Of a stretch of 64,000 bases of DNA, positions 36,601 through 45,672 are shown one piece after another; the first letter of the stretch is position 1, and every line of letters begins with the position of its first letter. Below the pieces are notes generated by a model. The model ran no database searches. It was not told the origin of the DNA and saw only the letters and a program-made list of their open reading frames with translations. Source of the DNA: an uncultured Desulfuromusa sp. (GTDB lineage Bacteria; Desulfobacterota; Desulfuromonadia; Desulfuromonadales; Geopsychrobacteraceae); assembly GCF_963675815.1 (NCBI RefSeq), contig NZ_OY776576.1, positions 1-64,000 of the forward strand, written 5' to 3'. Made by a program: the position numbers and the translations under genes.

Positions 36601-37145
36601 AGCTCCTTTTGATTTTGCGCAACCCGCATTCCACGACCGCCGCCACCGGAACTGGCTTTGACAATAATCGGATACCCTGAAAATTTGGCAAAAATAAGCG
36701 CCTCTTCCTCAGTCGTCACGGGATTTTCAGTACCTGGAACAACCGGAACCCCAGCTTCAATCGCAACCTGCCGTCCTGATACCTTGTTGCCGAGTCGTTG
36801 CTGAATCTCAGGAGGTGGCCCAATAAAAGCAATGCCGGCCCGTTCACACGCCAGGGAAAACTCCGGATTTTCCGATAAAAAACCGTATCCGGGATGGATC
36901 GCATCAACATCCTTTTTACGCGCCAGGTCAATGATTTCATCGATACCTAAATAAGCATCTATCGGCCCTTTTCCCTGTCCAATCAGATAAGCCTCATCTG
37001 CCTTGTAACGGTGCAATGAAAGACGGTCTTCATTTGAATAAATGGCGACCGTTGATATACCTAACTCTGTGCAAGCACGAAAAATCCGGATCGCAATCTC
37101 ACCACGGTTCGCTGCCATAATTTTCTTAAATTTTGTTATAGCCAT
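33693..37145 (-). CDS. pyc: pyruvate carboxylase
   Basis: A 1150-residue single-chain enzyme from the ATG at 37143-37145 with GAGG eight bases upstream. The biotin carboxylase domain (~1-455) has KIMAANRGEIA, the ATP loop SSGGGGRGM and the catalytic FIEVNPRIQVEHT. The carboxyltransferase domain (~530-800) has DTTMRDAHQS and the HTHDTSSNGG metal site. The carrier domain has biotin lysine K1116 in TEAMKMET. It makes oxaloacetate from pyruvate, bicarbonate and ATP, refilling the citric-acid cycle, as in acetate- or lactate-fed Desulfuromonadales. It is monocistronic, with a strong terminator after it. Confidence 0.96.
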   Translation of the reverse strand: MAITKFKKIMAANRGEIAIRIFRACTELGISTVAIYSNEDRLSLHRYKADEAYLIGQGKGPIDAYLGIDEIIDLARKKDVDAIHPGYGFLSENPEFSLACERAGIAFIGPPPEIQQRLGNKVSGRQVAIEAGVPVVPGTENPVTTEEEALIFAKFSGYPIIVKASSGGGGRGMRVAQNQKELLEGLKSAASEAQAAFGDATIFLEKYIESPKHIEVQILGDKHGNLVHFYERDCSIQRRHQKVIEIAPSLDLNKKMREEICGYALKIAKTVDYVNAGTVEFLLDKDKNFYFIEVNPRIQVEHTVTELVTMRNLVQAQIRVAEGYKLADPEIGIKSQKDIELRGFAIQSRITTEDPNNNFAPDFGTIKAYRTAAGFGVRLDAAAGYAGAHISPHYDSLLVKISTWGLTFSEAAKIMHRALQEFRIRGVKTNIGFLEKVMTYPVFLEGNCDTSFLDNHPEIFELRIKKDRANKILNFIGHTSVNGYPGISPQKTLKFSSLRDPVLPVIPYGQQHPRGTRDILREKGPEGLAEWARKNKQLLVTDTTMRDAHQSLVATRFRTFDLDRIAEATAHLGGGLFSLEMWGGATYDVSMRFLREDPWERLDRLRTKIPNILFQMLLRGSNAVGYTNYPDNVVQEFVSKAAESGIDIFRVFDSLNWTKGMQVAMEAVRKSGTICEAAICYTGDILDPKRDKYPLEYYVNMAKELEKMGAHILAIKDMAGLIKPFAAEKLVKALKNEIGLPIHLHTHDTSSNGGSMLLMATKAGCDIVDVALSSISGLTAQPNMNALLATLDGSIWDPQLDMAGLQQLANYWETCRTYYAPFESELRSGTAQVYEHEIPGGQYSNYKPQVEGLGLGHRWEECKEMYRKVNDMFGDLVKVTPSSKIVGDMAMFMVQNNLEPQDIYDRGHELVFPQGVVDFFKGMIGQPYGGFPEKLQKIILKGEPPLTHRPGELLEPADFVLKKDELETKLGHKVSERDVLSAVLYPGVFEEFDRFRQEYSDVSVLPTPVFFYGLDIGDEVTIDIEAGKTLIVKLNAIGRVREDGTRHVYFELNGEPRSTTIKDLSAVTDETSHVSADPDNSKEVGAPMPGKIFKMMVNVGDTVAAGDVLLVTEAMKMETNIKAKKSGVIKELIFGEGDQVGQGDLLVVFE

Positions 37146-37449
37146 AATCTGTACCTCAATACATGGAAAGAGAAATATCAAATATGTAATTTTTTGAGAT
37201 CGCTAAATTTTTTTATTTAAAATGAAATTATTCTTTAAAATCAATAATTTATAAGCTATTAAAAACGAATAAAAACAATATTTATGATTTTTTGTCAAGT
37301 TAGAATACTGTTCTATTTTTATCACAAAGGGTAATAATTATTGCTGGAAGGAATTATGTAATCAGGGAATTGAGAGAAAACAGCAATTTACATTAAATTT
37401 ACTAATTACCACATAAGGGCTTTTGTAAATAAAAAATCTTGCTAAATGA

Positions 37450-38136
37450 TCAGGAATAAATACTCAGATGGGAAATACTTGGGGCATCAGCACCGGCAGA
37501 TGACTGTGAGGGACTTTCGGAGACGGAATCAGCAGCAACAAATTTGTTATCATCACCCTCGGCGTTTTCTTTATCTAATCCCCCGCTTGTCGACAATTCC
37601 ATGTCGTCAGACCTCTGTCGGGCGATCTCGCTTCGAGCTTCAGCTGCCATGGATAGCGCTTTTTGTGCAACTTTCATATCTTGCCCACTCGGTTCAGCTG
37701 GGGCCAATGCTGCAGAACGAACTTGTTGGGCTTTTTGCAAGGTTGCCATCGGGTCACCGGGTATGGGCGAAAGATCAATACTGACAGAGCCTCCCGTAGC
37801 GTAGATACGGCCATCCGGGCCACGTTCAAATGAATAGGTTGGAGAACCTGCATAGGCGCCACCGGCGGCAGCATGTGCTGCTTCGTGCGCACGAACTTCC
37901 CGGTCACGCATCTGCAAAGTGCGAACTTCTTCCGCTTCCCGACTTAATTCAACAACGTCTCTTTTATCAGTTTCCGAGACGGGTTTGCCATTTAAGTGAA
38001 GATCTTGAGCCTGGTCACTTGTTGCAGCTTCAGATTTATTTCTTTTTGTGGTTTCTGCAGAGGAATCAATGTCTCCGGGAGAAACAGGAGATGTTCTTTG
38101 GTAACTATCAGCATATTGATGAACTGGACTCAACAT
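37450..38136 (-). CDS. SprA-related putative metalloprotease
   Basis: A 228-residue protein. The core at ~65-165 has VRAHEAAHAAAGG, a HEAAH zinc-protease motif (H84, E85, H88), followed by YSFERGPDGRIYATGGSVSID, the signature block of the SprA-related family (PF12118). The N-terminal 60 and C-terminal 50 residues are low-complexity, rich in Ser, Glu and Ala, and probably disordered. No signal peptide is seen. The substrate is unknown. Confidence 0.85.
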   Translation of the reverse strand: MLSPVHQYADSYQRTSPVSPGDIDSSAETTKRNKSEAATSDQAQDLHLNGKPVSETDKRDVVELSREAEEVRTLQMRDREVRAHEAAHAAAGGAYAGSPTYSFERGPDGRIYATGGSVSIDLSPIPGDPMATLQKAQQVRSAALAPAEPSGQDMKVAQKALSMAAEARSEIARQRSDDMELSTSGGLDKENAEGDDNKFVAADSVSESPSQSSAGADAPSISHLSIYS

Positions 38137-38332
38137 GAACCTGCACCCCTTTTTTATTGATTATCTTACTCATAACACGCCGAACAATTAAATTCAACTA
38201 ACCACATGAGCTGAGCCGATAACCTGGGCAACTTAGAGTCAGGCGGATAACTCATTTTCATTATAGGTGTTATTAATTTCATCTTTATGCTATTTTCCGT
38301 CAATCAAATGACGGCTACGGGAGGGACATATC

Positions 38333-39712
38333 ATGGAACATAAAGCCAATATCCTTTTGGTTGATGATGAAGTGGACAGTTGTCAAGCCTTGTCACGCCT
38401 GCTCTCTCAAACGGGGTACAATGTTGAAATTTGTCCTTCTGGAGAGCAAGCCTTGGAACTGCTAAAAAAACAACCATTTGACCTGATTATAAGTGATCTC
38501 TTTCTTCCTGGTATCAGTGGTATTGATATCATCAAACAAACCAAAGATGATTCCCCTGAGATCGGCATTATCCTCATTACCGGAAAAGCTTCTGCCGAAA
38601 CCGCTGTTGAGGCCATGAAGGAAGGGGCTTTGGATTATATTACCAAACCATTTAATTTTGAGCGTTTAAAAATTCAGGTTACGAAGGCTCTGGAAAAAAA
38701 CAGACTGGTCCTCGAGAATAAGTACTTACGGCAACAGCTTCACGGGCGTTACCACTTTGATAACATCATCGGAACCAGCCAGGCGATGCAACAGGTATTC
38801 AGCCGCATGGGAAAAGTGGCAGGAACCGATTCAACCATCTTGATACTCGGTGCTTCCGGGACGGGAAAAGAACTGGTTGCCCGCGCCATCCACTATAACA
38901 GCCCGCGTAAAAACAAACCCTTTCTTGCCATCAACTGCGGTGCAATCCCTGCAGAATTGCTCGAATCTGAACTTTTTGGTCATGTGAAAGGATCATTTAC
39001 AAATGCCTTCACCGACAAACCGGGGAAATTTGAAGTGGCCAACGGTGGGACAATTTTTCTCGATGAAATCGGCAACATGCCGCAACAACTTCAGGTTAAA
39101 CTCTTAAGGGTCTTACAGGAACATGAATTTGAAGCAGTTGGATCAACCCGGAAAACCCACCTGAATATTCGCCTCATTTCTGCCACTAACATCGATCTGG
39201 AAGAACATGTCAAAGCAGGTCAGTTTCGGGAAGATCTCTACTATCGGTTAAATGTCATTCCTATCCACCTGCCACCGCTGAAAGAACGCCGTGGCGACAT
39301 TCCTCAGTTAGCCCGTTTTTTTGCCGATAAAATTTGTAAAGAGATGAATCTCCCTCAGATCAGAATTGAGACTGAAGCTATTCAAGCGTTGGAAACTTAT
39401 GATTGGCCCGGAAATGTCCGCGAAATGGAAAATATTATTGAGCGAACGATTGCTTTGACAGAGAGCCTGGTGATTCGTTGCGAAGACTTACCCTCCAACA
39501 TCTGTAAAACATTGCCCAGTACAGCAATTGGCCCCCCTCAGATCACCAGCAGAGGAGTCGATATGAATCAGGTCATCGCTGATATTGAAAGAGAAATGAT
39601 TCAGCAGGCAATGGTTCTGGGGAAAGGAGTCAAAGCACGTGCGGCTCATCTGTTAAAGATAAACCGCACTACTTTAGTTGAAAAGATAAAACGACTTGGA
39701 ATTGAAAACTGA
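38333..39712 (+). CDS. sigma-54-dependent response regulator (NtrC family)
   Basis: A 459-residue protein with a receiver domain (phospho-acceptor D55), an AAA+ domain (Walker A GASGTGKE, Walker B GGTIFLDEIGNM, R-finger region REDLYYRLNV) and a C-terminal Fis-type helix-turn-helix (AAHLLKINRTTLVEKIKRLG). It would activate promoters read by sigma-54 after phosphorylation. The loop that touches sigma-54 reads GSFTNA (residues 220-225) instead of GAFTGA. The Thr is kept, but the second Gly is Asn. No histidine-kinase gene is adjacent, so it is an orphan regulator. Confidence 0.92.
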   Translation: MEHKANILLVDDEVDSCQALSRLLSQTGYNVEICPSGEQALELLKKQPFDLIISDLFLPGISGIDIIKQTKDDSPEIGIILITGKASAETAVEAMKEGALDYITKPFNFERLKIQVTKALEKNRLVLENKYLRQQLHGRYHFDNIIGTSQAMQQVFSRMGKVAGTDSTILILGASGTGKELVARAIHYNSPRKNKPFLAINCGAIPAELLESELFGHVKGSFTNAFTDKPGKFEVANGGTIFLDEIGNMPQQLQVKLLRVLQEHEFEAVGSTRKTHLNIRLISATNIDLEEHVKAGQFREDLYYRLNVIPIHLPPLKERRGDIPQLARFFADKICKEMNLPQIRIETEAIQALETYDWPGNVREMENIIERTIALTESLVIRCEDLPSNICKTLPSTAIGPPQITSRGVDMNQVIADIEREMIQQAMVLGKGVKARAAHLLKINRTTLVEKIKRLGIEN

Positions 39713-39747
39713 GCAGACGGGATGATCCTGCCTATTCCTTTGAGCTG

Positions 39748-41559
39748 CTATCTCATTTTTTTCTCCATTTTTTTCCGTTCGTTAGCATCCAGATAGCGTT
39801 TACGCAAACGTATTGACTTTGGTGTCACTTCCACCAGCTCATCATCCGCAATATACTCAAGAGCCTGTTCCAGAGACATAATCCGAGGAGGGGTTATCCG
39901 TACAGCTTCGTCACTTCCAGAAGCACGAACATTCGTAAGCTTCTTGCCACGGCAGGAGTTGACAACCAGATCATTCTCCTTGGCATGCTGACCAACGATC
40001 ATCCCTTCGTAGACTTTAACGTTAGGACCAACGAACAAAATCCCACGGTCCTGCAAATTAAACAATGAATAAGCCACTGTTTCACCGGCTTCCATAGCAA
40101 TCAACACTCCGTTCTTGCGCCCTTCAATAAGGCCTTTGTAGGGAGAATAGTCATGGAAACTGTGATTCATCACCCCGGTTCCGCGCGTATCGGTCATGAA
40201 TTCGGTTCTAAACCCGATGAGACCTCGAGCCGGTATCAGGAACTCAATCCGGTTGGTTCCTTCCATCGCTTGCATAGAAGTCATTTCCGCCTTCCGCTTG
40301 CCAAGCTTCTCAATCACTGTCCCTTGATATTCCTCAGGGACATCAATGGAAAGATACTCAATCGGCTCACAGCGTTCACCATCAATTTCACGAAAAATAA
40401 CTTCCGGTTTTGACACAGAAAGCTCAAACCCTTCACGACGCATGTTTTCAATAAGGATTGAAAGATGTAACTCACCACGTCCGGAAACCTTAAAAGTATC
40501 CGTATTATCCGTATCTTCAACACGCAAAGAAACATTGGTGCGCAACTCTTTCATTAACCGTTCACGAATATTCCGTGACGTGACCCATTTCCCCTCCTGT
40601 CCGGCAAAAGGAGAGTTATTGACAATAAAATTCATCGACAGGGTCGGTTCATCAATCGCAACATAAGGAAGAGCAACCGGATTTTCGGCATCGGCCAGAG
40701 TTTCGCTGATCCCCAGGTCGTCAAATCCGGCAATCGTGACGATATCGCCGGCAGACGCTTCTTCCAGCTCGATCTGCTGTAAACCCTGATAGCCAAGCAG
40801 CTTGGAAATCCGTCCGGTTTTCACTTTCCCGGCATGATCAATTCTGGCAACAGTCTCACCGGCTTTGACGGTTCCGTTCACAATTTTTCCGGTCGCAGTA
40901 CGTCCAATAAATTTATTATAATCAATATTGGTGACCAGAAGCTGAAAAGGAGCCGAAGGGTCTCCGGACGGTGGGTCAACACGTTCACTAATCATCTCAA
41001 AGAGTGGTTCCAGATTGTCTGATTCATCTTCCAGATGCCGCTTGGCAATCCCGAACTTGGCGCTGGCATAGACAATTGGAAAATCAAGCTGATCTTCATT
41101 GGCATTCAATTCACAGAAAAGATCAAAAACCATATCGACGACAGTTTCAGGACGTGCTCCCGGACGATCAATTTTATTAATAACAACGATTGGCTTAATC
41201 CCGAGATCGAGGGATTTCTTCAGTACAAACCGGGTCTGTGGCATCGGCCCGTCAAAGGCATCGACCAAAAGCAATACGGAATCGACCATTTTCAGAATCC
41301 GTTCAACTTCTCCACCAAAGTCGGCATGCCCCGGAGTATCGACAATGTTGATCTTCAGCCCGCCATGTTGGACCGACAAATTCTTAGAGAGGATGGTAAT
41401 ACCCCGTTCCTTCTCCAGATCGTTACTGTCCATGACCCGTTCGGTAATTTCCTGATGCTCACGGTAGACACCGGATTGAACCAGCATGGCATCAACCAGA
41501 GTGGTTTTTCCGTGGTCAACGTGAGCTATAATTGCAATATTTCTTATCTTTTCAGACAT
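39748..41559 (-). CDS. typA: translational GTPase TypA/BipA
   Basis: A 603-residue ribosome-binding GTPase. The G motifs are AHVDHGKTTL, DTPGHADFGGE and NKIDRP. The EF-G-like domains II, III and V follow, then the BipA-specific C-terminus (KSIRLRKRYLDANERKK). Length is standard. It assists 50S assembly and is needed in the cold or under stress in several bacteria. It stands alone, convergent with the NtrC-type gene. Confidence 0.96.
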   Translation of the reverse strand: MSEKIRNIAIIAHVDHGKTTLVDAMLVQSGVYREHQEITERVMDSNDLEKERGITILSKNLSVQHGGLKINIVDTPGHADFGGEVERILKMVDSVLLLVDAFDGPMPQTRFVLKKSLDLGIKPIVVINKIDRPGARPETVVDMVFDLFCELNANEDQLDFPIVYASAKFGIAKRHLEDESDNLEPLFEMISERVDPPSGDPSAPFQLLVTNIDYNKFIGRTATGKIVNGTVKAGETVARIDHAGKVKTGRISKLLGYQGLQQIELEEASAGDIVTIAGFDDLGISETLADAENPVALPYVAIDEPTLSMNFIVNNSPFAGQEGKWVTSRNIRERLMKELRTNVSLRVEDTDNTDTFKVSGRGELHLSILIENMRREGFELSVSKPEVIFREIDGERCEPIEYLSIDVPEEYQGTVIEKLGKRKAEMTSMQAMEGTNRIEFLIPARGLIGFRTEFMTDTRGTGVMNHSFHDYSPYKGLIEGRKNGVLIAMEAGETVAYSLFNLQDRGILFVGPNVKVYEGMIVGQHAKENDLVVNSCRGKKLTNVRASGSDEAVRITPPRIMSLEQALEYIADDELVEVTPKSIRLRKRYLDANERKKMEKKMR

Positions 41560-41749
41560 GAGTTAAACCCCTTATAAATAATGCTTTTTGCAAAAGAGCG
41601 GGATTATGGCAGAAAGCAATGAGAATGCCAAGGAAATAAAACAGGAAACGCTGAAATCAGACGGAAAGTCAGATATTATCACACCTTGACAGTTCACATG
41701 GTTTTTCATATCGTCTGCAAACCGTTCACCCTTATGGAATCGAGGAAAA

Positions 41750-42286
41750 ATGCCACGACACAACATTATCCTGACCGGCTTTATGGGAACCGGAAAAACA
41801 ACTCTGGGGCGTTTACTCGCCAAGCGTATCGATTATGATTTTGTTGATACGGATACTCTCATTGAAGAGCAAACGGGTCTCAGCATTGCCAAACTTTTTG
41901 AGACACGAGGAGAAACGGCATTCCGCAAACTGGAGGCAGATCTGGTTGAAGACCTGGCCCTAAAAGAGGGACAGGTTCTTGCTACGGGCGGAGGGCTGGT
42001 TCTGAATCCACATAATGTTAAGGTATTGGCTGCAACAGGACATATTATCTGCCTGACAGCAGCTCCGGAAGACATTCTCGCCAGAGTTTCACAACAACAA
42101 AATCTTCGGCCCCTGTTGTCAGAAAAAGATCCACAAACAAAAATCAATGAGTTATTACGCCAACGGGATACTGTATACAAGCAGTTTCCACAGCTATCAA
42201 CATCGGCTCAAACGCTGGAGCAATTAATCGATAAACTTCTGAAACTTATTGATGCATTGCCGTCGCCGGGAGCGGTATCACTTTAG
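41750..42286 (+). CDS. aroK: shikimate kinase
   Basis: A 178-residue P-loop kinase: Walker A GFMGTGKTTLG, the shikimate-binding DTDTLIE, FRKLEADL and TGGGLVL motifs, and a LID arginine in LRPLL. It phosphorylates shikimate in the path to chorismate. The last 41 bases overlap the 3' end of the convergent polysaccharide dehydratase gene, so both coding ends share the same DNA. Confidence 0.94.
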   Translation: MPRHNIILTGFMGTGKTTLGRLLAKRIDYDFVDTDTLIEEQTGLSIAKLFETRGETAFRKLEADLVEDLALKEGQVLATGGGLVLNPHNVKVLAATGHIICLTAAPEDILARVSQQQNLRPLLSEKDPQTKINELLRQRDTVYKQFPQLSTSAQTLEQLIDKLLKLIDALPSPGAVSL

Positions 42287-44144
42287 CGGTGGGTTTATTC
42301 TCTGCCGGGCAATACTCCGGCACCAGCTGGCGCAGTTTCTCTTTGACAGCGGGGAGGTCCAGAGCCTTGGCAGACTCCAGCAAAGACTCAATCATTGCTG
42401 ACAACTCTGCATATGCCACCGTTGTTGATTGAGCTATACAGATTTTATTATGCGGCGTAGGCAGGACACCCTCTTCATCCAAGAGCAGTTCTTCGTATAA
42501 TTTTTCGCCAGGTCGTAATCCCGTATAAACAATTTCAATATCTTCATGAGGTTTCAATCCCGACAACCTGATGAGCTCCTCGGCTAAAAACTGAATCTTG
42601 ACGGCTTCACCCATATCAAACAAGAATATCTCACCACCACTCCCCATACTGCCGGCCTGTAAGACGAGTTGCGTTGCTTCAGGTATCGTCATAAAAAAAC
42701 GGGTCACATCAGGATGGGTCACCGTCACTGGTCCGCCATTGGCAATCTGTTGCTTAAAAGTAGGAATGACACTGCCATTACTCCCCAGAACATTACCGAA
42801 GCGGGTGGTTACAAAACTGGTCTTGCTTCTTTTATTAAGGGCCTGCACATACATTTCAGCCACGCGTTTTGTTGTTCCCATAATATTTGTCGGTCGAACA
42901 GCTTTATCCGTGGAAACCATGACAAACTTTTCAACACCGATATTGTCTGCAGCATCAGCCAGTAAACGTGTGCCGCTAATATTATTATTCACAGCTTCAG
43001 CAGGGTTATTTTCCATCATTGGTACATGCTTGTAGGCCGCCGCATGAAACACAACCTGTGGCAACTGTTCACCAAAGATAACCTTGACCCGCGAGTGGTT
43101 ACGGACATCACCGATCACGGGAACAATTTTCAAATCGGGATATTTTTTAATCAGTTCCTGTTCAATCAAAAACAGTGGAGTTTCAGCATTTTCAAAAAGG
43201 ACTAACTTCTGCGGATTAAATCGGGCGACCTGACGACAGATCTCGCTACCAATACTGCCCCCGGCACCGGAAACCAAAACTCTTTTCCCCTGAAGATAAT
43301 GGTTAATCTGCGCTTCATCCAAAAAGATAGCTTCACGTCCGAGAAGGTCTTTCAGATCAACATCACGAACCTGTTGAATGGAAACCCGTCCATCAATCAG
43401 TTCCCCCACTCCAGGCAATATTTTAAACTTGACTTTAGATTCGCGGCAACGTTCGACAATAGATTTGATAACCTTCCCTGAAGCAGAAGGAATAGCAATA
43501 ATAACTTCATCGACACCACGTTCTTTGACTATTTTATTGAGATCAGCCTGTGAGCCCAGAACAGTCAACCCCTGGAAAGCCCCCTTCTTCTTCACCGGAT
43601 CATCATCAATAAAACCAAGGATACTCAGATCCAATTGCGGATTGGAACGGATTTCCCGCGCAATGAGTTGACCGGCGTCTCCCGCCCCAACAATCAGTGC
43701 CCGCGCCTGTCGTATTTCAGTTCCCTGTCGTACCGGAAGATAATTTTCCCGGAATGCACGCGTCGCAAAACGGATTCCACCGATTGCGAGAAAACAAAAA
43801 ATCCCATCAAGAATTAATACGGAACGAGGAATAAGATCCAGCCGGTAAATAAGAACGGCATACACAACAAACACAATCGAACCAAAAACAGTTGCTTTCA
43901 CAATCTGTAGCAGATCAGGCATGGAAACGTACCGCCACCAGCCGCGAAAACAGCCAAATTGCCAAAGAATCACTAACTTGATAACGAGAACCGCCGGTAT
44001 TAGCGAAGAGATTCTGGGCCAATATTCAGAGGGGATAGCAAAATCAAAACGAATGGCATACGCCAGCAGAAGAGAACTGATAAGAATCAGACTTGTCATC
44101 ACAAAAACAACAAATAAACGATTTCGATAAACAATTTCTTTCAT
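42246..44144 (-). CDS. membrane-bound UDP-GlcNAc C6 dehydratase, PglF/WbpM type
   Basis: A 632-residue protein. Four membrane helices fill the first ~115 residues. A first Rossmann-like domain (ALIVGAGDAGQ) precedes the SDR dehydratase domain with VSGAGGSIGSE and the catalytic MGTTK, where Met replaces the usual Tyr as in PglF/WbpM/FlaA1. These enzymes turn UDP-GlcNAc into the 4-keto-6-deoxy sugar. With the PglE-, PglD-, PglC- and PglA-like genes just upstream it completes a route to diacetylbacillosamine. It is probably the last gene of the polysaccharide operon. Confidence 0.9.
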   Translation of the reverse strand: MKEIVYRNRLFVVFVMTSLILISSLLLAYAIRFDFAIPSEYWPRISSLIPAVLVIKLVILWQFGCFRGWWRYVSMPDLLQIVKATVFGSIVFVVYAVLIYRLDLIPRSVLILDGIFCFLAIGGIRFATRAFRENYLPVRQGTEIRQARALIVGAGDAGQLIAREIRSNPQLDLSILGFIDDDPVKKKGAFQGLTVLGSQADLNKIVKERGVDEVIIAIPSASGKVIKSIVERCRESKVKFKILPGVGELIDGRVSIQQVRDVDLKDLLGREAIFLDEAQINHYLQGKRVLVSGAGGSIGSEICRQVARFNPQKLVLFENAETPLFLIEQELIKKYPDLKIVPVIGDVRNHSRVKVIFGEQLPQVVFHAAAYKHVPMMENNPAEAVNNNISGTRLLADAADNIGVEKFVMVSTDKAVRPTNIMGTTKRVAEMYVQALNKRSKTSFVTTRFGNVLGSNGSVIPTFKQQIANGGPVTVTHPDVTRFFMTIPEATQLVLQAGSMGSGGEIFLFDMGEAVKIQFLAEELIRLSGLKPHEDIEIVYTGLRPGEKLYEELLLDEEGVLPTPHNKICIAQSTTVAYAELSAMIESLLESAKALDLPAVKEKLRQLVPEYCPAENKPTAKVIPLPATAMHQ

Positions 44145-44301
44145 AGATTTCCCCCACCCAGAATAACAACAACTTTAGTTATAACCCTATTAGGCGTTCC
44201 AACGTTTTCAGAGATTATAAGTTTACCAATATATTGACAATAATTCAGGTTATTTCCATTCACCATGAAAAAGAGAGTTTCAACCTGACCTTGGCCGCTA
44301 A

Positions 44302-44476
44302 TCAGTGTGACACCCCGTCACTCTTGACAACATTATAAACCGTCATCAAAATAATCTTCAGATCCAACAAAAAAGATCGATTCTGTAGATAGTATTCATC
44401 GAAATCAACCTTAACCGGGATAGGCAATTCATCGCGACCATTGATCTGCGCCCAACCCATTAAGCCATGGATAAAA
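44302..44476 (-). pseudogene. C-terminal remnant of an initiating sugar transferase
   Basis: Directly after the aminotransferase stop codon the minus strand reads LMGWAQINGRDELPIPVK and then YYLQNRSFLLDLKIILMTV, ending VVKSDGVSH and a TGA. This is the C-terminal quarter of a PglC/WcaJ-type phosphoglycosyl transferase. There is no start and no catalytic N-terminus. It differs from the intact sugar transferase at 46290-46883 (which has GWAQVNGRNVLSW), so it is the remains of a second, different enzyme, probably left by exchange of the gene block beside it. Confidence 0.8.
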
Positions 44477-45652
44477 TCAGATTGCAGCCTCTTTCATCAC
44501 CATTTCCAACACATCACAAGTTTTTTGAATCTCTATTTCAGTCAATGTTGGGTGTACCAAAAACATCAGACTTGTTTCCCCTAATTCCTTAGCCACTGGC
44601 AACCGTTCCTCTGGCCGCCAGCCTGTACCATCAAAAGCTTTTTCCAGATACACTTCTGAGCATGAACCCGAGAAACATGGTACACCTTCAGCTGTAATCG
44701 CATTCATGATCCGATCGCGGTTCCAACCTGGCCTTAATTGCAAAGGATCAACGAACAGGTAGCATTTATACCATGCATGGTCAATATCATTGGGTACATC
44801 GGGAACACGCAATCCCGGCAAAACACGAGCAGTGTCAAGAATTCTCTTAGCGTTGGAAGTCCGCGCTGCATGCCATTGGGGCATACGTTTCAACTGAATC
44901 CGTCCAATGGCCGCTTGCATCTCCGTCATGCGTCCATTGGTGCCAAAAGATTCATGCAACCAGCGGAAACCAGGTGGATGTTGTTTTTCATAAACCGCCC
45001 CCCAAGACTTACCATGATCCTTATAAGACCACATCCTCGACCAGAGTTCCCGGTCATTGGTCGTGACCATACCACCCTCGCCTCCGGTCGTCATGATTTT
45101 GTCCTGACAGAACGACCAACAGCCAACATGACCGATACTACCAACGCTTCGCCCTTTGTAGCGCGCACCGTGGGCTTGAGCACAATCTTCGATAACAAAA
45201 AGACCATGTTCCTGCGCAAGAGCCATAACTGGATCCATATCACAGGGCCAGCCAGCTAAATGGACACAAACAATTGCCCTAGTTTTCGGCGATAAAACAG
45301 TGCCAATCGAGTCAGCTGTAATATTTTGACTGTTTGGGTCGACATCGGCAAAAACGGGTATGGCTCCAGAAGTAACAATGGATGAAACAGAAGCCAGAAA
45401 GGTTCGACTAGTGACCACAACCTCATCTCCCTGGTCAATATCCAGGACCTTCATTGCCAGATCAAGAGCAACAGTCCCATTCGCCACGGCTACGGCATAT
45501 TCGGTTTCGGCAAAAGCAGCAAATTCCTTTTCAAATTGCCGTCCTTCCTGTCCAGTCCAGTAATTAACTTTATTGGAGAGGATAACATTTTTTACAGTAT
45601 TGGCCTCATCCTCAGTGTAAGAGGGCCAAGGTGAAAAAGGACCATTTAACAC
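44477..45652 (-). CDS. DegT/DnrJ/EryC1 aminotransferase, PglE-like
   Basis: A 391-residue PLP enzyme. The PLP lysine is in SFCQDKIMTTGGEGG; GTVALDLAMKVLDI and VIEDCAQAHGA are family landmarks. In the context of PglD-, PglC- and PglF-like genes its likely job is to add the 4-amino group to UDP-4-keto-6-deoxy-GlcNAc. Sequence alone would also allow other 4-keto sugar substrates. It lies 20 bases after the acetyltransferase and is followed by a truncated transferase. Confidence 0.85.
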   Translation of the reverse strand: MLNGPFSPWPSYTEDEANTVKNVILSNKVNYWTGQEGRQFEKEFAAFAETEYAVAVANGTVALDLAMKVLDIDQGDEVVVTSRTFLASVSSIVTSGAIPVFADVDPNSQNITADSIGTVLSPKTRAIVCVHLAGWPCDMDPVMALAQEHGLFVIEDCAQAHGARYKGRSVGSIGHVGCWSFCQDKIMTTGGEGGMVTTNDRELWSRMWSYKDHGKSWGAVYEKQHPPGFRWLHESFGTNGRMTEMQAAIGRIQLKRMPQWHAARTSNAKRILDTARVLPGLRVPDVPNDIDHAWYKCYLFVDPLQLRPGWNRDRIMNAITAEGVPCFSGSCSEVYLEKAFDGTGWRPEERLPVAKELGETSLMFLVHPTLTEIEIQKTCDVLEMVMKEAAI

Positions 45653-45672
45653 AATATATTTCCCGTCTGGTT

